Origin: Bacillus aquiflavi
Lineage (GTDB): Bacteria > Bacillota > Bacilli > Bacillales > Cytobacillaceae
Assembly: GCF_019915265.1 (NCBI RefSeq)
Contig: NZ_CP082780.1
Coordinates: 2,170,001-2,234,000, forward strand
Length of the DNA: 64,000 nucleotides
Direction: 5' to 3'
A model generated the notes under the pieces. It saw only the letters and a program-made list of their open reading frames with translations, made no database searches and was not told the origin of the DNA. Positions 58,782 to 64,000 of the stretch are shown one piece after another. Position 1 is the stretch's first letter, and every line of letters begins with the position of its first letter. A program made the position numbers and the translations under genes.

Positions 58782-59297
58782 CTACATAAGTAAGATGATG
58801 ATTAAGAGACCGGACAAAAACCCTAGACTTTTGACCATTTTTTCATATTTTATTTGTTTATCTCGTGCATCCATCTCTTCTCTTTCTAAATGAGACAATG
58901 TCAACATAATTTGCTTTTGCTGAGAAATGCGGTCATGTCTGCCGAGTGTTTCGCCAAATTGCTTCATAATTTCTAACTCGCCTCTTTTAAAAGCAGTCAG
59001 TTTCCAAGTTTCCTGCAAGCTTTCGTCCCAGGCTGCTTTTACAGTTGTTTCACATTTAGTCAATTTATTTGCAAATACTTCAAAAAACCATGATAACGGC
59101 TTCGGTGTTTGGGAAGCTAATCGTCTGGCAGCTTCGTGAAGAGGGGTATGACCGAACATAATTTCAGCTTCTAATGTTTGTAAAGCTGACTTCAGCTGTC
59201 TAAGTTGTCGCGGCCGTTCATTAAGATGACGAGAAGCTTCAAAGCCCGTCCATGTTGTCGCAATTAAAATAACAACCGCCCCCATTAATTTAATCAT
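58782..59297 (-). CDS. spoIIIAB: Stage III sporulation protein AB
   Basis: A 171-aa membrane-anchored helical protein distantly like type II secretion GspF. N-terminal and C-terminal helices flank RPRQLRQLKSALQTLEAEIMFGHTPL and LGRHDRISQQKQIMLTLSHLE. It begins immediately at the spoIIIAA stop, with translational coupling likely. Confidence 0.93.
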   Translation of the reverse strand: MIKLMGAVVILIATTWTGFEASRHLNERPRQLRQLKSALQTLEAEIMFGHTPLHEAARRLASQTPKPLSWFFEVFANKLTKCETTVKAAWDESLQETWKLTAFKRGELEIMKQFGETLGRHDRISQQKQIMLTLSHLEREEMDARDKQIKYEKMVKSLGFLSGLLIIILLM

Positions 59298-60224
59298 TTA
59301 TGTCACTCTCACTTTTTGACTAATCTCTATGCCATTGATATCCTTTATACTCGTTACTGTCCCTGGACCATGTTGACGACTTAATTCAATAAATCGCTCA
59401 AAAATGCCTTGATCTAAAATTGGCTTTAAGGATGGACGCTTCTTAATTTCTTCAAAAGAAGCTCCATGAGTCGTCATGATCAATTTAATTCCTGCATTCA
59501 CTGCCTCCATAATCGCCTCACTGTCCGCCTTTCGACCTATTTCATCAACAATTAGTACATCTGGACTCATTGAACGAATAAGCATCATCATTCCTTCTAC
59601 TTTTGGGCAAGCATCTAAAACATCGATCCTTGGACCAAATGTCAACTGAGGAATACCCGATACACAACCGGCAATTTCAGATCGTTCATCAACGATCCCC
59701 ACTTTGAATGGAGAAAATTGATATTTCGATGACCCTGTTGAGACGATTCTAGCGATATCCCGCAGAAGAGTTGTTTTTCCTGTTTGCGGAGGACCGATAA
59801 TCATTGTATGATACCAGCCGTTATCATATAAAAAGGGAATTAATTGATCAGCTATTCCTATTTGCTCCTTCGCAACTCGAATATTAAACGAGGAAATATC
59901 ACGTATTGCTTTAACATTTCCATTTTCCAAAATAACTTTTCCAGCTAAACCGATTCGATGACCGCCCGCAATTGTAATATAGCCACGTTTTAACTCTTCC
60001 TCTAACGTATAAATTGAGAATTGACTAATTTTATTTAAGAGGTGAAGAGCATCTTCTTGCTGCACAATGTACGAAAGAAAAAACGGGGTTCCTTTTTTTG
60101 TTATCTCTAGTGGTCGGTTAATGCGAATACGGATTTCTTCGATTCCTTCTGTTAAATAGGGAGAAGTTTTTCCAAGCTGTTCAGCAATTTTTTTCGGTAA
60201 AATAGTTCGAATGGATTCCATCAT
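59298..60224 (-). CDS. spoIIIAA: Stage III sporulation protein AA (ATPase)
   Basis: A 308-aa AAA+/secretion-type ATPase driving the spoIIIA-SpoIIQ channel. Walker A is GPPQTGKTTLLRDIAR and Walker B DVLIVDEIGRKAD; the N-terminal IEEIRIRINRPLEI and TIAGGHRIGLAGK are family marks. First gene of the eight-gene operon, behind GGAGGAG. Intact. Confidence 0.95.
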   Translation of the reverse strand: MMESIRTILPKKIAEQLGKTSPYLTEGIEEIRIRINRPLEITKKGTPFFLSYIVQQEDALHLLNKISQFSIYTLEEELKRGYITIAGGHRIGLAGKVILENGNVKAIRDISSFNIRVAKEQIGIADQLIPFLYDNGWYHTMIIGPPQTGKTTLLRDIARIVSTGSSKYQFSPFKVGIVDERSEIAGCVSGIPQLTFGPRIDVLDACPKVEGMMMLIRSMSPDVLIVDEIGRKADSEAIMEAVNAGIKLIMTTHGASFEEIKKRPSLKPILDQGIFERFIELSRQHGPGTVTSIKDINGIEISQKVRVT

Positions 60225-60289
60225 AACTCCTCCTACAAGCTGACTTTTTTAATAAAATAAAAGGAAGACTTGTCTAATTCACTAGTTAA

Positions 60290-60317
60290 AATATATGCCT
60301 GCTTGGTCACATTATGA
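60290..60317 (-). promoter_or_regulatory. Possible sigma-E promoter of the spoIIIA operon
   Basis: TCATAAT and CATATATT are 13 bp apart, close to the sigma-E pattern (KMATATW, 14-15 bp, CATACAHT). It lies about 65 bp before spoIIIAA, where B. subtilis uses sigma-E. The spacing is one base short. Confidence 0.5.
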
Positions 60318-60390
60318 CTTTATTTTGTGAAACACGAATGCAAAGTAGAGTGAATTGAATCTCTCAATTGTTCCATACTTGAATAGAAAA

Positions 60391-60422
60391 AGGCAGTGAT
60401 CCCAATAAAAGAATCACTGCCT
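60391..60422 (-). terminator. Terminator hairpin, left of repeat copy E
   Basis: AGGCAGTGAT and ATCACTGCCT pair over 10 bp with a 12-nt loop; on the minus strand TTTTTCTATTC follows. It would end transcription from the oxidoreductase gene before spoIIIA. Its core (GCAGTGA...AATCACTGC) is repeated at 60522-60548. Confidence 0.75.
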
Positions 60423-60424
60423 AA

Positions 60425-60520
60425 TTGTTTGATAAACAGAACTTATAAACGATTTGTTCTATTCGCTTCCGCATCATGACTTGGCTCCTCGAATCTTGAG
60501 GATATGGCTTCAACGAAATA
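60425..60520 (+). repeat. Dispersed intergenic repeat, copy E
   Basis: Contains TTGATAAACAG, AACTTATAAACGATTTG and TTCTATTCGCTTCCGC, matching copy A and, more loosely, copies B-D. It is exactly bracketed by two near-identical terminator hairpins. Confidence 0.68.
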
Positions 60521-60556
60521 AGCAGTGAGGCTAGTAAAGAATCACTGCTTTTTTAT
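60521..60556. terminator. Terminator hairpin, right of repeat copy E
   Basis: AGCAGTGA and TCACTGCT pair, with TTTTTTATT following on the plus strand and a weaker T stretch on the minus strand. It is a near copy of the hairpin at 60391-60422. Confidence 0.7.
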
Positions 60557-60578
60557 TATGGCGATGTTATATATTCAT

Positions 60579-61139
60579 TTATTTTAAAACATCGTGATCT
60601 ACATAACGTTGTCCATTTAACTCTGAAATTACATTTACAGCGACATTTGCACCGTCCCCAGCAGTAATAATTGTATGGAACCCTTTACCTGCTCCCATTC
60701 CTGCTGCCCAAATGCCATCAATGTTTGTTCTACCGTAACTATCTACATCGATAATCGTCTTTACTCTTGGTTCTGTTCCATCTTTTAACTTTAAGCCGAT
60801 TTTTTCTGCTAAATCTACAGATAAGCCTGTTGCAAAAATAACATGCTTCGCTGTAAAATCCCTATTGTCCGTTTTTAAAATGAAACCGTTTTCGCTTTTT
60901 TCAATGTTTTCAACGGTTGCTTCAACAATGTTACCTCCGAATTTTAACACTTGTTCTTTTCCAATCTTGATCATATCAGGGCCGCTAAGTTCTTTTACTC
61001 CATAGTGATTTTCCATCCACGCTCTTGTTGTAATACTTTTCCCATTATCAAAAACAACTGTCTTTTTTCCAGCTTTTGCTGCGAATAAAGCTGCACTCCC
61101 ACCTGTAGGACCCGCACCGATTACTGCTACATCATACAT
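60579..61139 (-). CDS. Small FAD-dependent oxidoreductase, thioredoxin reductase-like
   Basis: A 186-aa protein with a single FAD-binding Rossmann fold: N-terminal VAVIGAGPTGGSAALFAAKAG, ATG motif VIFATGLSVDLA, and C-terminal GIWAAGMGAGKGFHTIITAGDGANVAV. It lacks the CxxC redox pair and the NADPH insert domain of TrxB, so it is about 120 residues shorter. Electron donor and substrate are unknown. It lies between phoA and spoIIIA and is probably transcribed alone. Confidence 0.78.
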   Translation of the reverse strand: MYDVAVIGAGPTGGSAALFAAKAGKKTVVFDNGKSITTRAWMENHYGVKELSGPDMIKIGKEQVLKFGGNIVEATVENIEKSENGFILKTDNRDFTAKHVIFATGLSVDLAEKIGLKLKDGTEPRVKTIIDVDSYGRTNIDGIWAAGMGAGKGFHTIITAGDGANVAVNVISELNGQRYVDHDVLK

Positions 61140-61219
61140 TCAACTCTCTCCCTTCATCATCTTTAAAACAATTACATTATAGGAATAATGATAATTAATG
61201 TAAAGAAAACAGCTTCCGA

Positions 61220-62641
61220 TCATCGTTTTATGAAAGGAACGCCTGATATTTCTCCAATCATTTTTGAAATATCTGTATTATCAAGGACACCATCAAACCG
61301 ATCTGCACTAGGGCCATAAGCAAAAATAGGCACCATATTCCCTGAATGACCGCTCGTAGTGTTACTCTTTGCTCTTACATCACGACTCATGACGCCAACA
61401 TTATAGTGTGCTGCAATTAAACTGCCAATTTCCCAAGTTACAGCATACTGAGGATAAATTCCGACTTGAGAACTTCTTTTTACATTTTCATTAAACTGTT
61501 CCACTTCATCATCGGAAATATCAATATGAGCATATTGTTTTAAAATTTTTTTCATATTGTCTGCGGGATAATTACCCGTGTTTTTATCTATTTTTAGCTT
61601 ATGAGCAATAAACTCGGATGAAGCCTTAATTTTCTTTAAACCTTCAATATCCATTGGCTCGCTCGCTGCCATTCCCATTGTTTCATGATCAGCAAGGACA
61701 ATAACTAATGTATCATCCCGCTTTTTTGCCCAATTAACAGTTGCCTTTACTGTATTATCAAACTCGATTGTCTCTTTCCATACACCTGTAGCATCGGCAG
61801 CATGTGCTGCATGGTCAATCCGTGCTCCTTCTACCATAAGGAAAAAACCTTTTTCATTCGTAGAGAGTACATTTAAAGCTGTCTCTGTCATTTCGATTAA
61901 AGATGGTTCATTACTTTTCTTTTGTTCATAATCAAGTTTATAATTCATATAGGTCGGGTGAAATAATCCGAGAAGCCGTTCTGGATTTTTCACTTTTTTC
62001 AACGATGTTTTATCATGTACAAAAGCATAGCCTTCTTCCTTAAACTTTGAAATTAAATCGATCCCTTTCTTTTTTTCTGGTGAAAAATATATAGAGCCGC
62101 CGCCTAAAATGACATCATATTTATTTTTTAGCATTTCTCTCGCAATCTTTTCCTGGCCATTCCAACGATCTGTAGTACTCCCGGTAAAAGAAGCAGGTGT
62201 TGCATCTGTTACTGTATTATTTGAAATAATTCCGACTTTTTTTCCAGCATGTTGAAACGCATCTAAAATACTTTTAACTTCTTTTCCGTTCGGTTTTACG
62301 CCAATCATTCCATTATTCGTTTTAACGCTTGTCGCAATACCTGTTCCACCAGCCGCAGAATCTGTCACAAAATTATTATTAGAATAAGTACGCATTAAAG
62401 CTACATGCGGCAGGGTCTCAATAAATAAAGAACCTTCCTTTCCATGCTCAAGCAGTCTGGCTATTTCTAGCTGGCCGACTCCCATTCCATCTCCTAGCAT
62501 CATAATGACATTTTTTACTTTTGGCTCTTCCTGCTGGATGTTGTTTACTTCTGGATAAGAGGTTGCAGAAACTTGAGTGTAATGAAAAAACATACTTACA
62601 GATAACCCGATAGCTATAAATAACTTACATATACGCACCAC
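61220..62641 (-). CDS. phoA: Alkaline phosphatase, secreted
   Basis: A 473-aa PhoA-type phosphomonoesterase. Signal peptide residues 1-26 (LFIAIGLSVSMFF..VSA). Metal and catalytic residues: Asp51 in MMLGDGMG, Ser95 nucleophile in TDSAAGGTG, EGARIDHAAHA, LADHETMG and the late His in NTTSGHSGNMVP. Phosphate-starvation control (PhoP) is likely by family, but I could not make out clear PHO boxes. The start is GTG with a weak ribosome site. Confidence 0.9.
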   Translation of the reverse strand: MVRICKLFIAIGLSVSMFFHYTQVSATSYPEVNNIQQEEPKVKNVIMMLGDGMGVGQLEIARLLEHGKEGSLFIETLPHVALMRTYSNNNFVTDSAAGGTGIATSVKTNNGMIGVKPNGKEVKSILDAFQHAGKKVGIISNNTVTDATPASFTGSTTDRWNGQEKIAREMLKNKYDVILGGGSIYFSPEKKKGIDLISKFKEEGYAFVHDKTSLKKVKNPERLLGLFHPTYMNYKLDYEQKKSNEPSLIEMTETALNVLSTNEKGFFLMVEGARIDHAAHAADATGVWKETIEFDNTVKATVNWAKKRDDTLVIVLADHETMGMAASEPMDIEGLKKIKASSEFIAHKLKIDKNTGNYPADNMKKILKQYAHIDISDDEVEQFNENVKRSSQVGIYPQYAVTWEIGSLIAAHYNVGVMSRDVRAKSNTTSGHSGNMVPIFAYGPSADRFDGVLDNTDISKMIGEISGVPFIKR

Positions 62642-62721
62642 TTTTTATCACGGCTCCATTTAAAGATGATTAATTGCAAAGCTTTTCGGGTTTATTTTTT
62701 ACTTTTAAATGAGATCTATGC

Positions 62722-62764
62722 AAAAAAGCAACCGAATCGGGAATCATCCCGCGGCTGCTTTTTA
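62722..62764 (-). terminator. Intrinsic terminator of efp
   Basis: AAAAAGCAGCCG and CGGTTGCTTTTTT pair (one wobble), with an inner GGGA/TCCC stem, and the T run continues on the minus strand. It begins a few bases after the efp stop. Confidence 0.85.
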
Positions 62765-62768
62765 TTTG

Positions 62769-63326
62769 TTATGCTCTAGAAACGTATGAACCTTCTGCTG
62801 TATTAATAACAAGGATATCACCTTCGTTAACAAAGAAAGGCACTTGAACAGTAATCCCTGTTTCAAGTTTTGCAGGCTTTGAACCGCCTGAAGCAGTATC
62901 ACCTTTAATTCCTGGCTCTGTTTCGATTACTTTAAGCTCAACACTGTTTGGAAGCTCGATACCAATTACTTCTCCTTGGTACATCATCACGTATACTTCC
63001 ATGTTTTCCTTTAAAAATTTTAATTCGTATTCGATAAATGATTGTGATAGCTCAACTTGCTCGTATGTTTCAGTGTCCATAAATACATGCTGATCACCAC
63101 TGGCATACAAATATTGCATTTTACGATTGTCGATTTGCGCTTTCCCAACTTTTTCACCAGCACGGAACGTTTTTTCTTGAATTGCTCCGGTACGAAGGTT
63201 GCGAAGCTTAGAACGAACAAATGCTGCTCCTTTTCCAGGCTTTACGTGTTGGAAATCCATTACACGCCAAATACCTCCATCTACTTCGACTGTTAATCCT
63301 GTTCGAAAATCATTAACAGATATCAT
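62769..63326 (-). CDS. efp: Translation elongation factor P
   Basis: A 185-aa three-domain protein that relieves ribosome stalling at polyproline. The KOW-like first domain carries the modified-loop lysine K32 in [14 protein letters not shown]. The OB domains contain [19 protein letters not shown] and [17 protein letters not shown]. The start [10 protein letters not shown] is used, five codons inside the open frame, behind GGGAGGACAAAAG. Intact. Confidence 0.96.
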   Translation of the reverse strand: MISVNDFRTGLTVEVDGGIWRVMDFQHVKPGKGAAFVRSKLRNLRTGAIQEKTFRAGEKVGKAQIDNRKMQYLYASGDQHVFMDTETYEQVELSQSFIEYELKFLKENMEVYVMMYQGEVIGIELPNSVELKVIETEPGIKGDTASGGSKPAKLETGITVQVPFFVNEGDILVINTAEGSYVSRA

Positions 63327-63350
63327 CTTTTGTCCTCCCAATCTATTTCA

Positions 63351-64000
63351 TTAAAGAATGATAAGTTCTTTTGTTGAATGTGTTAATGCTTCATTATGAT
63401 CCTTTGTAATGACAATATCATCTTCAATTCGCACCCCGCCATGTCCCGGTATATAAATTCCAGGTTCAACGGTGACGACCATTCCGGGCTTTAAAATCGT
63501 ATTCGATCTCGATGATAATCCAGGACCTTCATGAACCTCTAAACCTATTCCATGTCCAGTTGAATGACCGAAATACTGTCCGTATCTTTTTTCTGTAATA
63601 TAATCTCTTGTAAGTGCATCGGCTTCTTTACCTGTTAGGCCTGGTTTAATCCCTTCGACTCCTCGAAGCTGTGCTTCAAGAACAATACTGTAAATTTCTT
63701 TAAGGTTTTCATCAGGTTGACCAACCGCAACCGTACGGGTTATATCGGAAACATAGCCTTTATAATAAGCGCCAAAGTCAAGTGTAACAAAATCACCTTG
63801 TTCAATGATTTTCTCACTTGCAACCCCGTGAGGAAGAGCAGAACGGTAACCAGACGCGACGATAGTATCAAAAGACGAAGATGTCGCACCACACTTTCTC
63901 ATAAAGAACTCAAGTTCATTCGAAACTTCAAGCTCACTTTTGCCTGGTCGAATGAAATCTAATATATGTTTGAACGCAGCATCAGCAATGTCTGCTGCTT
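63351..64000 (-). CDS. pepP: Xaa-Pro aminopeptidase, 5' part outside the window
   Basis: C-terminal catalytic half of an M24 (pita-bread) metallopeptidase that removes residues before proline. The frame stays open to the window edge (AADIADAAFKHILDFIRPGKSELE), so the N-terminal domain and the start are not visible. Metal ligands: both Asp in VTLDFGAYYKGYVSDITRT, His in HSTGHGIGLEVHEGP, Glu in VTVEPGIYIPG and Glu in GVRIEDDIVI. It lies 24 bp from efp, as with B. subtilis yqhT. Confidence 0.92.
   Translation of the reverse strand, partial: AADIADAAFKHILDFIRPGKSELEVSNELEFFMRKCGATSSSFDTIVASGYRSALPHGVASEKIIEQGDFVTLDFGAYYKGYVSDITRTVAVGQPDENLKEIYSIVLEAQLRGVEGIKPGLTGKEADALTRDYITEKRYGQYFGHSTGHGIGLEVHEGPGLSSRSNTILKPGMVVTVEPGIYIPGHGGVRIEDDIVITKDHNEALTHSTKELIIL

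Noticed and set aside
1-64000. Tandem-repeat or CRISPR array
   Set aside because: No regularly spaced direct repeats were seen; the dispersed repeats are far apart, divergent and in both orientations.

Overview
The window is AT-rich chromosomal DNA from an endospore-forming member of the Bacillaceae. Gene content and order follow the Bacillus subtilis yqj-yqi-yqh segment: rnz/dinB, yqjE-yqjD-yqjC, an art-type amino-acid ABC transporter, brxB, bkd operon, bkdR, spo0A, spoIVB, recN, argR, yqxC, dxs, ispA, xseBA, folD, nusB, yqhY, accCB, spoIIIAH-AA, efp, pepP. Nearly all genes lie on the minus strand. No rRNA, tRNA, CRISPR array or prophage was seen. The species cannot be fixed from the sequence alone.

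Layout. 1-17.7 kb: rnz, dinB, an LCP-family enzyme, a divergent drug-efflux gene, the M20 peptidase yqjE, and a propionyl/methylmalonyl-CoA block (yqjD, mce, then mutA-mutB-meaB). Between these lie a Prli42-like 31-aa membrane peptide, an L,D-transpeptidase, the artPQM transporter and brxB. 17.7-27.1 kb: an accessory island with a damaged LXG polymorphic-toxin locus. It has two toxin tips, Ntox50-like and HNH-like, two candidate immunity genes, a nested IS3-family element and IS256-family fragment, and a group IIC-like intron just downstream of the bkd terminator. 27.1-37.6 kb: the ptb-bcd-buk-lpdV-bkdAA-bkdAB-bkdB operon behind a near-consensus sigma-54 promoter, and its activator gene bkdR. 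37.6-64 kb: yqzF, gdpD, the sporulation and isoprenoid/fatty-acid/DNA-repair block, spoIIIA, an alkaline phosphatase, efp and a truncated pepP at the edge.

How the genes work together. The bkd operon turns Val/Ile/Leu into branched acyl-CoAs for fatty acids and, through buk/ptb, ATP. Propionyl-CoA from Ile/Val breakdown could then pass through the YqjD-type carboxyltransferase, epimerase and B12-dependent mutase to succinyl-CoA, with MeaB protecting the mutase. The spo0A, spoIVB and spoIIIA genes mark a sporulating ancestor.

Most striking points. (1) Many otherwise full-length genes carry one lesion: nonsense codons in rnz, dxs, lpdV and bkdAB; indels in ispA, spoIVB and spoIIIAF; and an AUA in place of a start codon in gdpD. 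The accessory genes carry many more. Because dxs and rnz are normally essential, sequencing/assembly error must be separated from real decay. (2) A dispersed intergenic repeat of about 100-130 bp occurs at least five times, several times beside terminator-like hairpins. (3) The LXG locus shows a duplicated pre-toxin module with exchanged C-terminal tips.
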